Source: Psilocybe azurescens (Eukaryota; Basidiomycota; Agaricomycetes; Agaricales; Agrocybaceae). From it: DNA of 64,000 bases. Every line of letters starts with the position of its first letter. Position 1 is the stretch's first letter. The notes under the pieces are model-generated. The model was not told the DNA's origin. It did not search any database and saw nothing but the letters and a program-made list of their open reading frames with translations. The stretch lies in contig JAJIRX010000569.1 of assembly GCA_023853785.1 (NCBI GenBank), forward strand, positions 366,902-430,901. The letters are read 5' to 3'. A program made the translations under genes and the position numbers. Below, piece after piece: positions 34,501-48,532 of this stretch.

Positions 34501-35413
34501 TATGGAATTATCCCTGAAGAATCGAAATCATCCGGAAGGCGAAGTTCGAGTTCATTAAATACATAGTAGATCGCTTCCTTGCTGACACCACAGTCAACGA
34601 GGAAATCGAACGGTACGCCCCAGCCCAGAAGATCGAGAATGATGTCTTTTACGGTATCATAATCTTCCTGATTCACTGAGACGATGTCAAAAAAGAAAGA
34701 TACTCTGAAAATTATGACTTACAATCCAGCCCTGGCCGAACACGATAAGGACCAATATCAGCCGTATATTGTTGTTCAGAAGTCTCTAACATGGGGTTAT
34801 CGATAACCTCTTCTTCCAGCTTGAATGCAGGTGCAAGTTTCTCAGGGACCGATAGTCTGTCCATGAGTGATGGTGGTGGTGGTTGTGGTGGTGGTAGTGA
34901 TTGTTGCGATTGTAATTGTGTTCTAATAGCTGGCTGCATTTCCGGAGTCAAAGATCTAGGCGACGGCGACAATGGAGGTGGTGTAGGTTTGGCCTCCAGA
35001 GCGGTATTGGTTTCTGGAGTTACCGATTTGACAGGCACTGGAGACTTGGTAGATTTACGAGCATGATGGTCGGTCTGCATTGGAAGAGTCGGAGGGCCCT
35101 CCTCGTCACTGATCTCCCCTTCCTCACGCATCTGCGTGTCTGCAGTGGGGTTTGGCGACTTTTCCTTGCTCACGGGGATTTCGGAGACAGGCGGAGCAGC
35201 ATCAGACTTAGTTACGTCTCGGTTATTGTCTTCCTGTCCATAATCCAGTTGGAATGAATCACTGGGTGGGGGAGGCCGGAGAGGAACGGAAGCAAGTTTT
35301 TCGATTACTGCTGTTTTTCTACGCTTCGATTTTAAGGTCGACAAAGCTGCAGCACGCAAAGATGACACCGGGTCGGAAGAAATCATCGTTGAAGTACTCG
35401 ACGACGCTTCCAT
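31569..35413 (-). CDS. ZFC3H1/Red1-like zinc-finger protein
   Basis: A large, mostly disordered protein. The N-terminus is MEASSSTSTMISSDPVSSLR with a basic patch LKSKRRKTAV and Pro-rich spacers. A conserved helical block follows near 34650 (DTVKDIILDLLGWGVPFDFL, GVSKEAIYYVFNELELRLP). The middle carries DMERQRRQELLARKAAVLAS, an acidic DLSDSEDEDEE stretch and a coiled coil near 33440 (EIRKMRELIAQREEETRLRK). Near the end, about 31960, sits a compact zinc finger CRYEVPGGGTCRDDGCENIH (C-x8-C-x4-C-x3-H), as in the ZFC3H1/Red1 type, followed by a C-terminal helix ending SRPTT. Relatives scaffold nuclear RNA surveillance with the exosome; that role here is inference. The frame breaks at the G4 run 34448-34451 (plus), healed by one base. 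One intron near 32950 starts GCAAGT. The start is the first ATG of the N-terminal exon. Confidence 0.65.
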
Positions 35414-37814
35414 GCTTTGGCAGAAGATACGTGGCGAGAAGACTAAAATATATGGCCGATTCTATGGCAGAGGTTCAAGTTCAAGAAATAAGATATGGTG
35501 GTACGAGGATAAGCAGAAGAGGGTGATGAGGCGTTTACCAGAGCCAGACCGGATACATACTCATTTTTGATAAACACTCCCACGATCAGAGTTTACAGGC
35601 ACGCACGGACCAAGACCATATGGCTTCCAACTCCTCCTGCAACATCGTTGTTTCTGAATTGTCCAAGACCATTTGTAAGAACAATAGACGTATCTTTTGG
35701 TTTGACATTCCCACTTAAAAAAATAGCATAAATGTTGTCCAGATCGCTTTGAAGGAGTTTGAAGGCAGCAATGTTCATGATTGAATTTAAAGTAAGCGCC
35801 CTTGAAAACCCTTAAATGACAATGAATACTCATCAAGTGTGCCATGTACACATATCTTTGTAGAGGATCAACTTGAAATAGGTCTGTCAATCTAGAACCA
35901 CTGCGAACTAAATGCTCTAGTGGCGTTATTATTTCCTAATAGCGTTAGCCCGAGGTTCCAAGAACCTCCTGGACACACTCAAGCGCAAATGATGTGGGCA
36001 GACCTGATGCAGATGGCGGCCAGGTGCCTGCTTATCTCAGAAATGCTACATACAAAAACGAGAAACCGCAAGAATCCACAACACACCATGCGTACAATTG
36101 TAATTAATTTCCTGTGGTTCCAAGTTGTCATATCGTACCATGAGGTAAATGCGCGGACCGTGCTTCAAGGACGACGGATAATCCACGATCGCAGAGCTTG
36201 CGATTCATAGGTGAATTGAGTTGTTGAGTCTCTACTCATCATTTTGTATAAGGCACCTCCGATCCCCTTCGGTCGAGTGAGTGCAAGCACTTTCAGAAAG
36301 CTTGCCGTTCCGTGAAGGATTCGAATATTCATTCAAGCGTACTGCGGTCTAAAAACACGAAGAACTGGTATGGCCGGTCAATACATATACTGTATATCCT
36401 GAATTCCGACGAGGATACAGACCACTCTTCATTGACCACTTGTCTCATTGCCGAGGAACAAATGTGGCTTGCCCGCTTCACTCGGCACCCTCCTACTTTT
36501 GGCATGCTCCCTTTCATCCTTTCACTGTCTCTTGATGATTCATGTGTATGATCTATGAAGGAGCATGAGATGACAAAAACACTTTATTATAGCCGATTTA
36601 ATAGAATTAGCGATATGTTACTTGTATTTTGCAGGGAGATATCCCTCCGAGGAGTCTTAAAGTTTGCTGTTGCGCACCTCTTACGGCCTTTTCGACTCTT
36701 TCCTCTTCATGTTATTAATATCTCTGGTTTTCATTTTAACACCTTCCTGACCAGTTGAAACTAGCTGAGAGCTTGTAATTAATCCCTCCCATTCTGCCAT
36801 GTCTGATCTCGATATTAACCGCGGGTCACCGTTGCTCTTGATTGCCGCGGCGAAAGTCGAATGTGTCCAAAACATATACTAAGTACACTGGATGTGTTTT
36901 CCATTATATTAAGCATGGTTTGTTACAGGACAGACTTTGTCTTCGAAGAACGCCGCCGCCGCCCACACAATGAACGTCGCATAGCGATGCGTGTATCTCG
37001 GCAATTGTATCCCTACCTGCTCTGTTCACAAACTTTCCAAGGATGAGAGTTCCGTTATGCACAAATCACTTATTACCACAACAACGGAAAGTGAGCACTT
37101 TCTTATCTCAGATCCATGTCTTCGGCATGCCCACTACACACCAAGTCCGAAATACTAGAGGACAACGCTCTTATCGTATAAGTGCTCCCTTCGGCCTCGG
37201 AGATCTCAATCAATTGCTCTGACTTGTCCTATTATTACTGGGGACTTAAAAGGTTGTAGTGCTACGTCTCTCAAGTCTTCGGCTGATTTCTACATTGCCT
37301 TCGCAAGCCGGCTAATGACCATGACAGATAGCAAGAAGTCAAGAATTTTCAGTTTTCCTTAAATTCGAGTCTTCTGTCTATAGTAATTCACCTCTAGATT
37401 GTTTAGATAAAATCCAAATAAATTCGTGAAACGTTATCTTATGCTCCGGGTGCTTGCTTGCCTAGCTCGAGAAGATACCTTGGTCAAAGATGCTTAACAG
37501 TGGCTCGATAGTCCTGCACACTGTTGAGCTCATCGCTAACTCTTCAGGACTGCCGAGTAGCTGCCGAACCAATTGCGTGTTTAAAAATGTCGGCGGCGCT
37601 ATTTTTGGCCGTTCGGTCCTCGGATCAATTGACTTCTCGTCCCCGATCTACCTGTCGTCATTAGGTTTGTTGACCTGCCGATTGTGCTGCGCGTCGCTTA
37701 TCGTTGGTCTGCGCCTCTAAACACCAGGCCACTGCGTTATTGCTCATACAATGCCAATTGACAGATATCTAAATACTGCCATGCGAATGCTTCGGAAGGC
37801 TTACCGTGTACGCC
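35414..37814. other. Mostly gene-free; one unrecognised minus-strand reading
   Basis: A reading at 35593-35778 (-), NIAAFKLLQSDLDNIYAIFL to SHMVLVRACL, has protein-like composition and could be the last exon of a small gene extending to about 35930. I cannot name it. The rest up to the SDR promoter shows nothing I can support. Confidence 0.3.
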
Positions 37815-37822
37815 TATATATA
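37815..37822 (+). promoter_or_regulatory. TATA box of the SDR gene
   Basis: TATATATA, 87 bases upstream of the ATG at 37909, at a typical distance for a TATA-driven fungal gene. Confidence 0.5.
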
Positions 37823-37908
37823 CGCTTACAACAGGAAGACTGAGGTCCAACAAAAACTCCTCTTTCCCATACACACCCATCCACATCTCTCAGCTTTTCT
37901 TTTCCACC

Positions 37909-39262
37909 ATGGGCCACGTTCTATCAGCAGCTACCACTGAGGCTCTACCACCAAAAGCCAAGTGGGGTGTGGGCGACATCCCGGACCTGACTGGCAAAGT
38001 CATCATTGTTACTGGCGGTGCCGCTGGACTTGGCAAGGAAACCTCGAAGGTGTGTATTTCCTCGAAGCATTTGTATTCGAGGTAATTATTGATCACTTTA
38101 CTATTAGGCGCTCTTAAATCACAACGCAAAAGTCTATATTGCCGCTCGCAATGAAAAACTCGCACGAGTAGCTATTGAAGAGCTGAAGAACGAGACTGAC
38201 AAGGAAGCTATCTTCCTCAAGCTGGATCTTGCCGACCTGAAGTCCGTCCGAGAGGCTGCCCATGAGTTCCAAACGTGTGTTGTTTTGTGACTCAAATGCA
38301 TGATCTGTGCCTAACATCTTTGCCCAATAGTAAGGAAGGAGAGCTTCATGTTCTTTTCAACAACGCGTGAGTATTTCATGATATATTACTTGGAAGCTCT
38401 GGCTGACTTGAATATTCTACAGTGGTGTAATGGTACCTCCTATTGAGGCTGTAACAGCCCAGGGATACGATCTCCAATTCGGAACCAACGTACTTGGTAT
38501 GACCGCGTCTCTTGTAGCCCCGGAACTTCGCCAATTAATCCCCAATTTGATAGGTCATTTCTATTTCACCAAGCTGCTCACTCCTCAACTCCTCGCCGGA
38601 GCCAAATCGAGCCCAGACGGCAAAGCTCGCGTCGTCAACACATCTTCATCAGCGGCCGCCATGGTCAGATCAATCAACTTCGAAACCCTGACGGACACAC
38701 CTGCCAGGAAAAAGAGATCGCTGTGGATGCTTTACGGCGAGAGCAAGCTGGTAAGAATATTTTGATCTACCCTGTCATAAGAACAAATGACAAATATTTA
38801 CACCAGGGCAGCATTGTTTTGTCGAACGAGTTAGCTGCGAGATACGGAGATCAGGGACTCGTTTCCACCTCCATGAACCCTGGCAATCTGAACTCCGAAC
38901 TCCAACGCCATCTCAAGGGTCTTGAGGGTCTCTTTGTGGTAAGAATATACCCTTTACGACCTCTCAATCCACCCTAATGATTTTTACCGTCAGTCGATGT
39001 TCTTGTACCCTGTTCCCAAGGTGCCCTGACCCAGCTATACGCTGGGACCTCACCCGAAGGCGCCGATTTCAATGGAAAGGTGTGTAGTTTATCGGGGGTT
39101 TTATTTTCGCGAGATTTACTGAATGGGGATTTGTGATTGCAGTACCTTATTCCATGGGCTCGCGTTGGGAAGAACCATCCCTTCGGTCAAAACGTTGCTG
39201 GCCGTAGAAAGGTGTGGGACTGGCTGGAGGAACAGGTCAAGAAATTCGAGTCATCGTCTTAG
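37909..39262 (+). CDS. Short-chain dehydrogenase/reductase (retinol-dehydrogenase-like)
   Basis: An NAD(P)-dependent oxidoreductase of the classical/extended SDR type; substrate unknown. The cofactor site is [17 protein letters not shown] (TGxxxGxG), then IAARNEK and [11 protein letters not shown]. The NNAG motif is split by an intron (VLFNNA / GVMVPP). The catalytic Ser lies in VVNTSSSAA and the Tyr-Lys pair in LYGESKL (YxxxK). The C-terminus is [16 protein letters not shown] to KKFESSS. At least six introns; the one after NVL ends GATAG and is easily misread as coding. A frame break at GG 39021-39022 is healed by one extra G, joining YPVPK to GALTQLYAG. The gene converges on the ABM-like copy at 39504, with 241 bases between the stops. 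Confidence 0.93.
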
Positions 39263-39503
39263 TTTGGTTTCCAGTCACGGGCCGATGCATTTACTTCCCC
39301 ACCAGTAATGACACTACAGTAATTTAGTATACCCATTCATTCATTAATCTTGCATAGATTTACACGGATTCATATCACGTTTCTCCTCAATATATGTATT
39401 ATTTTATGACATTCTGCCAAGATATCGCTGGTCGTTGAGGACACCAAAAGGGAAGCATTTTAGGTTGGTACACGCGAAAAACATAGGGATTACTCTTTCA
39501 TAA

Positions 39504-40308
39504 TTACGGACGGATGGGTTTGCCGAAGTGCATGGAAAGTTTTACATGGCACATTTTGAAATCTGTAGTATCAAGCAAATCTTTGACAAATTGCGAGAAA
39601 GATGGCTGCAAGACAGTCGTTGTGTGTGCCTACCAAATAAATCGATCAACATCCAGTTCTACAGAAAGAGTGTATCGATCAATACCTTTGCATTCTCCCA
39701 TCCAAATAGCAGGTAGAATTTATCAGGCGTTCCTTCAACATCACCCCATGTCAAAGCCCCGTATTTATTATCCGCGATTTCCGGGTTTTGTGGAAACGGA
39801 GTTGAGAATGTGGTTTAGATGACCTTTGGTTTTACCTTCCTTCAATGTTAAAAGTGTAACCTCAGTGATGGGCGCAGTCAGAGCAGGGATAACGTTGTTG
39901 TTGAAATGGACGGTGTGGTTGGTCTGGAATGCATCGTATTTAATGCATGACAGCAATCCAGTGTTACGAAGATATGCAGGAGAGTCCACAAGTATTTTGG
40001 GGGCTCAGAGATCTCCCAGACTGTGATTATTCGTGTCAGTTGAAACCATCTATACTATACTAAGTCGTTGAATTATCTAACCGATGAAAAGGTATATTGT
40101 CGTCTCATCTTCTTCAGACAAGCCTGAGTATACACTATAAGTGGTAAAGAAATTTCAGAATAGCGAGTTGTGAATGGTGATTTAGAGCATCGTACCAGAT
40201 ACAACCATCGGCTTTCGAGAAACTCGATATTGCAGGCTCCAGCAGTGATGGGTTGGTCAGATAGGCATCGGAGGCCGTCCAAGAAGTAATCTGGACAACA
40301 ACTTGCAT
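39504..40308 (-). CDS. ABM-like dimeric alpha+beta barrel protein, copy 4
   Basis: Starts MQVVVQITSWTASDAYLTNP and continues SLLEPAISFSKADGCIW to a GTACGA donor. The next exon encodes VYSGLSEEDETT, as in copies 2 and 3. After an intron come ILVDSPAYLRN, HTVHFNN and ALTAPITEV. ALTWGDVEG and LLFGWENAK follow, and the last exon starts AHTTTVLQPSF and ends GKPIRP. The exon junctions match those of the tandem copies at 1.9-7.2 kb, so it is a dispersed paralogue. The frame breaks at the plus-strand G5 run 39999-40003 (one missing base) and at T4 39786-39789 (two missing or one extra). Two breaks leave open that this copy is decaying, although runs are unreliable throughout. Function unknown. Confidence 0.6.
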
Positions 40309-40930
40309 ACGTGCTGGCGTAGTTTTATACTCTACAGCTTATCCAGTACAGAATATATGTGCTGAATCCGAAAGCAGTGATTAAAGTCGTTCGGTGTGAG
40401 TGCACTTCAATTGATTTCCCAAGGCCGTGTGTATGCAGAACAAGTCACATTGTTGCAGGCGCAGTCGGGGAAGATGTCGTGAGTCGAGTATATATGTAGC
40501 CGTCGTGCACCTCATTTCTGTTGGGGTTTCGCGTAGATAAGATCTGATGTAAGTAATATCGGAGTTCTAGCACAGTTCGCTCGTCTAGCCTATCCGGAAC
40601 AGAAGTCGAGATCGATTCAAACTATATTCCAAAAGACATTCTCACATAGTTGAGAACCCCGAATATTTTAAAAAATGATCCATGTTTCCGAGATTAAAGT
40701 TGAATCGATGACTGCCTTGCAACTGCCTTGCGTTTTACTTGCGCTGACCACAAGAGACGACTGGCACTGACAGTCTGACTCGACATATCGACAATTACGT
40801 AATGTCACCAGAACTTTCTTTGTCGCTGGCGATCACTGCAAAGGGTTAACTCGCTCACAATGATCTTCAGCTTCATTCTTGTCCCTGTCCATCTTCCTTA
40901 CATCACTGCATTACAATTCCGTCAACTTCC
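40309..40930. other. Intergenic, divergent promoters
   Basis: Shared upstream region of ABM-like copy 4 (-) and the RPAP1 homologue (+). A TATATAT element near 40491 could serve the minus-strand gene. Nothing else noted. Confidence 0.4.
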
Positions 40931-43900
40931 ATGGCACAGAAACCTTCACTAGTCGGTTCAATAGTCGAGAGAAAGCAACCTTCATCGTCCTCGACTCCAA
41001 AACCTTTTTCATCAGCCAAGACAGGCTTTCCAACGGTCCAGCATCGGTCCAAAAGTGACTTTAGTCGGAACCGCGAGGAAGTTCGTAAATTTGGGGCTGC
41101 TAGAGCTAAAGATGTACCTTCAGTGCTACCGTCGAGCACACCATTATCTCCGCCTCCTCCTCGAACTTCGGAGTCTAGTGACTGGAGGGATCAAATCAGC
41201 AAGGATAATGAAGAACGAGTGGCCCAAATGACCGAAGAGGAACGGGAAGAAGAGAGACGGCAGATTATCGAGAGATTTGGCGCCAATGTCGGAAACGTTT
41301 TGAAGCGTGCTCGTCTAGCGAGAGCTAAGGCGTCGCAAAAAGTCTCCGAAATTAATGTTCGAGAGGCTACCCCCAATACCGTACAAGGTCGGCTTTAGTT
41401 GACATCAAATCTAGAGCATGTTTGATCCTAATGTTGTCCTCTAGAACCCATCCCAATATCATCAGAGGATAGACCTGTAGAAAGAGGTGTGCATGACTCG
41501 CCATGTCCCCAGCTTGTCCCTGCCAGGCGTATTTGTTTTGCCAGCATACTGACTGAATGTCCATCAGCACGATCTCCGCCGCCTTCGGCACTCGCTACGC
41601 CAAGTGTCAGTCGTCCTTCTAGCCGTGCCGATCGCAAATTGCGTTTCGCTGAACTTGAACCCAACGATGTTCATGTTTATGAATCTGCACCGCCTTCACC
41701 CAAGAAGCGCAAAGCACTTGCCTTACCCCCGCCAGATCCCAGTGACGAAAAAGATGTCGTTTCTCTGGGGCAATGGAAAGGCAAGATGGTGCCAGACAAG
41801 GCAGGACAGGTTGACTTAGATCCAACTCCCATCCCGGTTGTGAACGAACCGGAAGAACCAGAAGAAGGCTCTGCAGAATATATTCGCCGCCATTTCTTTC
41901 CTCATGCGCCGAAGGACGATCCCAATCTGGCTTGGATGGATGTCGATTCTTCGTCTGCACCTGATTCGACCCCTTCGTCTTTGAGATTCGATCTTCACGG
42001 CAATTCTATCTCCCCATCGATGTCTGCAAGCCTACCAACGCATCTTGGATTGCATCATCACGCAGAAGGTTCTCATGCGGGTTATACTCTGGATGATATA
42101 TTTTTGTTGTCGAGGTCGACTGTTCCAGCTCAAAGAGCGACCATGTTAAGTGTGTTGGCGCGTATAGCGAAACGACTGGAGGAAGTAAGGAAAGGAAGGG
42201 TTGATGGGATGCAAGAATTGGTTGGCCAAGAGGATGAACTTCGAAAACGTATACTCGCCGCTGGAGTCGAAGCTTTGCCAAGTCGAGGAAATGTTGGCAC
42301 CCACGCCATTGAGGTTGTTTGGGAATGCGTCGTTGGCTGGGATCTGGACATTATGGATCTTGAAGGAGTCGAATTGGAGTCACCTTCAGATTCAACCATT
42401 GACACACTACCTCTTGAATTCTTTTTGCCTCAAGTTGCTACTATATTGGCACAAGGAGGCATTCCTCCCGAATCCGCTAGCCAGCTTCTGTCGATCTTGT
42501 ATCGCCTTGCCCAGCAGAATGCCACTGTTGCGACCAGTATTATATCGACGCCGAAATTATTGGCAGCCGTCCTCCAGACCTTCCTTTTAACCCCAATACC
42601 TCACCAGGATTCCTCTTCTGCAAGCCTTCCCGATCCTCTTGCATTGCGACTTTTTCATACACTCGCCCTGTCCACTCGATCTAATGCCCAGGAGATCGAA
42701 AAACTTGCCGACTCACTTCTTCGATTTGTTGTCTTCTCTTCTTTCGACTCACCATATCCTCCAGCACTGGCTATAACCCTCCTCGTGGACACACTTCGTC
42801 TCTACAAGGTCCTTGCATCATATGGACTTTATTGTCATATTGCGGGTACCGCCGTTGAACAATTGGCTCACATCGAGCAATTTGTTATTTCAGAGGCGTG
42901 CACCTCAAGTGCGCTTACGATAGCTTGGGCGAATCTTATCGAGGCGTGGACGATATGCGCCACTGACCCACATCAATCCACCCCTCCTCATGGGATATTA
43001 TGGACTCAGGTTGTGGGATGGGGCTGGAATGTCGGTATTTCAGAACTTCAAGATCGTTTGGAGGCACTAGAGACGGATTGGCCTATGTGGACAGCTTCCT
43101 GGCACGCCCAAGCTGCATGGTTAGAAGGCTCGAAAATTAATGCAATTAAGGGCGGCGAAGCTGAGAGGTCAGAGCTTATGGAGGGTGTCAAAGCAGGATT
43201 TGAGGCTGGAAAGGAATCTACAGTCGTGAATGGAGCTCTGTGTGGGTTGCGGAAAGATTTGGAAGCCTACACAGACGGAGACATAGGTGCAATGAGGACC
43301 ATGGCGAATCATGTTTCTGTCTTAACCTCCGCAATACGCCTTTGGTTGGGGTGTGTTCCTCCCTCACCTCGAAGGTGTACCTTCATCACCACCATTTGCC
43401 CTGCCGTTCGCTGGATTGTCGGAAGTGACCCGTCGCTTGCTCAGCCATCCCCTTTGGTCGCTGGTGACTCCGTCCAACATCTATGCTTATCGATATTGTC
43501 GGGAGATATCGCAATTTCTTTCATATTATCTTCTTCTTTCGAAACGACTGCCAGAGACGTCGCAGAGCCTGTGGTTGGCCCAGTCGTTTTCTATCCTACT
43601 GAGGTTGGGTCCTGGGGATGAAGATTATGCGCAATCAGGCATTGTGGATCTAAAGAAACTTTTGACGCGGCAATGGGCGGAGAGTCAGAAGATCAAAGTG
43701 TCGCCACTCGTCTGGGACAGAGGAGGGTTGGAGATCCTGCAGCCATTCTTGTTACATCTTATACGGCCGCAGACAGATCTATACATCGGGCCCTTGACGA
43801 TGACACCTCAATCCATTAAATCTGCGACATCTCAAAGACTTCCGGCACCTTCTGCAATGAAAAATTAGGCCTGCCTTTACATCGTGATTGGACCACATCG

Positions 43901-44840
43901 CCTTTGGACCATTTATTGCGGTCCGCAGACTCTGCGGTCTTCAAGGCATTGCCTATGTCCTGGGATTCTTCCGAAGTTGAAGTAGCCCGTGCATCGCTGT
44001 TTTTGACCAAGATCGTTCAGGAATCACTTCTCAACTTTTCGATGACTTCGTTCTTTATAACACGAGAGGAGGCAGAATTTGGATGCATGAAAATATTCAT
44101 GCTTGAACATGGCCAGGTGCAGACCGATTCTACAGAGGAGGTGTTCCGCGATGGTGTTGTGGAGCATTTGATGGAGGATATATTACGACCTTATGCATCT
44201 GGGTCCCCAGATGCTCATATTGTGTCGTCAACGAGTCAAGAAGATCTGGAAAAGGTGGCGACTAGATTCTTGGGTGCAAGTGTTCCTTTCTTCCAGTTTT
44301 ATACCGACTTCGTATCGTTATACGACGCCATCTCATTCTCCCATCCTCTCTTTGCTCGCCTCCTTATCCCGCCCGCTTCAATGCGCTACGCCCTCGACTA
44401 TAGAAAGCACCTTTGGTGCGATTTCAATCATGTAGTGAGGACGATCCGTATATCGCCTTCGCAGGTGTTGTCGGCTGACATCCGAGAATACATCTATCCA
44501 ATCGAAGAGGTCCCCCAGGTTATCGCGTCATATCTCAGTTCTCTCCTCAAGGACAACGTCCACGAATTCATGCGGCTCGTGGCTCTCCATCATATCGCGT
44601 CGAACATCTGGCTCGACTTGCGAGAAAAAGACTAGTGGGGACGATGTTGAAACCCGGGCGAGTACATTACTGAAAACTGTGGTGGGGCAAAGTAAACTCG
44701 GTGTGATCAGGGATATTGTGCGCTATCGCCAGTCGCCCTCCGGACCCATCTTACTTCCTCCCGACTGCTTCGAGGATCTAGACAACATTAAAGCCGTCAG
44801 ATTAGATTGTATTACGAATGGGGGGCCAAACGATGCTTGA
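40931..44840 (+). CDS. RPAP1 homologue (RNA polymerase II-associated protein 1)
   Basis: RPAP1 (yeast Rba50) helps assemble or import RNA polymerase II. The N-terminal domain has DWRDQISKDNEERVAQM and EEEREEERRQIIERFG. An intron at about 41390-41452 follows NTVQG. The RPAP1 signature SLRFDLHGNSISP lies at about 41980, with LHHHAEGSHAGYTLDDIFLL and AQRATMLSVLARI behind it. A long alpha-helical repeat region runs to the end. LGLPLHRDWTTSPLDHLL at about 43869 is a further family block. The reading needs three frame corrections, all at runs: G4 43348-43351, A5 43860-43864 and A5 44625-44629. The corrected protein of about 1,240 residues matches the family's usual size and ends GGPNDA. Such an important gene is unlikely to be broken three times, so I read these as sequence errors. 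Confidence 0.9.
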
Positions 44841-45152
44841 TCGTTTGCAAGGGTTATTGAACGAGTAGATTAACTTGATTTCCTCACTGCAACGCCTTTA
44901 ATTTATATTTAGATTGTCATTTAACCATAGTGTATCACCAACCTAACACGTGCATATTATATCTGAGGCACCGCCCTTCTGCCTGATTACTTACCTGTCC
45001 TCCTATTTTAATAATCGCATTCGTCGTGATGTCGCAATCGCTGACTATTAGAGCGTGCAGATTCAAACGAAGCTTCACTGGTTATAACTTATCTGGCTTT
45101 AAATTATCTTTTTTATCACATATCACATCTCTCTAGTTTTCTCTGTGACCCC
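44841..45152. other. Intergenic spacer between RPAP1 and GSH2
   Basis: AT-rich 3' flank of RPAP1 and promoter of the glutathione synthetase gene; no specific element recognised. Confidence 0.4.
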
Positions 45153-46944
<1,792 letters not shown>

Positions 46945-47284
46945 TTACTATTTGTATGTTCAAATTGTCTTCTCTTTTCATTATCGTATAATAACTCCCC
47001 AGATTAGACTATGTAACTTTCAATCAACATGTATTTTCAATCGCTTTTATTAGACCTGGGGAATCACCCACATCAAATTACCAGAATGGCGAATATTGCC
47101 AGTACCGACGTATTTCCTGTACCAATGTTTTTCCCGATGGATCAAAAACTCTCTGCATTTTTGAAAGGGTGCTATGAGTTAGTCCCCATGGTCGCTTCAG
47201 TTTTTGGTATGTTCTCGCCTGTGCCACACATATCTTGGTCACACCAGTGATTTATGACGGACGAACTCACACCAAGACGCATCT
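46945..47284. other. Intergenic
   Basis: 3' flank of GSH2. A reading near 47029-47250 has no recognisable content, although a signal-peptide exon of the GH131 relic could once have lain here. Confidence 0.35.
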
Positions 47285-48316
47285 TGAATCTTGATGGATC
47301 TGTGGACCCTTTCTTGACATGAGTTCACCTATATTGCATGACTCTCTTGCTCAGCAGTTTCATTATTTGGGCATTGAAGAGTAGTCAAAGGATCGGAAAA
47401 TGCATCTCAAGTGAGCTTCGATTTATTATTTCCGAGCCGTTCCTATTGAGCAATCTCTTTGCTGTGTCGATTGACAATAGCTGTCTTCGTTCCAGGCGGT
47501 AACCCTCAGTTTGGATTCCGGCGTACGGATATTATCGCCCAAAAGAACTGGAATCCAGCCAACCTGCTACCTGAGATGGAAACTGGAACGACAGCGTTCC
47601 ATTTCTCCATCAAACTTGACGAGAAAAAGCCTCCAAATTATAATCATGAATACTAGATAGATTGAGCCCAACGACGACTCACGTGTCTTTTGGGATTCAA
47701 CTTGGCACGTCATTTTGCTTAAGTCAGGACTGTAAAACTTGATCCGTGTTCTATCATAGGACACAAGTCCCACTGGAAAGTTACCCGCTAAAAATGCACG
47801 TAATTTCAAAGTTCTTGACCATGCTCTCAACATCCTCATTTCGACTCCATTTACTCCCATTTCCTGGCACAATTTCGCGGTCCAGGTGGACTGTGACAAC
47901 AACACAGTAGCTGTTCTGTATTCGCAAGACTCCAACCAGCTGAAAGCTGTAACCAGAGCGATGCCGAATCCGACACATCCGACTGGGGCAGCAGGGTAGG
48001 GGAGATTTTCATTTCGGAGTCCTCAAGGTATGATTTGATTTTACTGATAGAGGTCATGTTTTGACCTCTGATATGTACAAATGTAGCTACCCTCGTCAAT
48101 CCAGCGGATAGTCCTGCTGATCAAGGTAATATCGTCCTTCATGGTATGCAAGAAGGAGCGACAGAAGGGCTACTTTACTTCGGGTTATTCGTAGAAGGGG
48201 TCCAAAACTCGAATCGGTATTGGTGGAGGACGTACCATCAAAACAATCTGAAAGTGACTCCATGGATGAGGACCTTCACTAGCTCAACCCACTATGTCCG
48301 TCTGCTACAAGGCTAA
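47285..48316 (+). pseudogene. GH131-family beta-glucanase, decayed
   Basis: GH131 enzymes are secreted fungal beta-glucanases acting on plant or fungal cell-wall glucans. Recognisable pieces in order: LDGSVDPFLT at about 47294, SIDNS then VFVPGGNPQFGFRRTDII at about 47480, TGTTAFHFSIKLDEKKP at about 47583, NHEY, EPNDDSRVF and GIQLGTSF near 47690. Then come DHALNILISTPFTPISWHNF and AVLYSQDSNQLKAVTRAMPN near 47910, and GMQEGATEGLLYFGLFVEGV near 48150. A TAG directly follows NHEY (47654-47656), where the family has Gln. Several frame changes lie between 47640 and 48000, and no start or signal peptide is clear. Unlike the neighbouring genes, in-frame stops plus clustered frame changes point to true decay, although run errors may add to it. 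Confidence 0.78.
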
Positions 48317-48532
48317 TCAAAGTTCTTAGTCGATATAAGTATAGTTTAAATATCGATAAGCCAACTGGTTTATTATATCTCTCTATACGACTATTCTCCA
48401 TTTTTTCATTCAAATTCGCCTTCTCCCATCCCGTCGTAACGATGCAACTCTCGGTCCGGATACCGGCCGAATCATTCCGAACATGATATTTTGGGAAAAT
48501 GACGACATGAAGGGTCTATTTCATAAACGGTC

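Noticed and set aside
43348..44629. RPAP1 homologue as a pseudogene or three genes
   Set aside because: All three breaks lie in runs, conserved family blocks continue on both sides, and the corrected length is normal.
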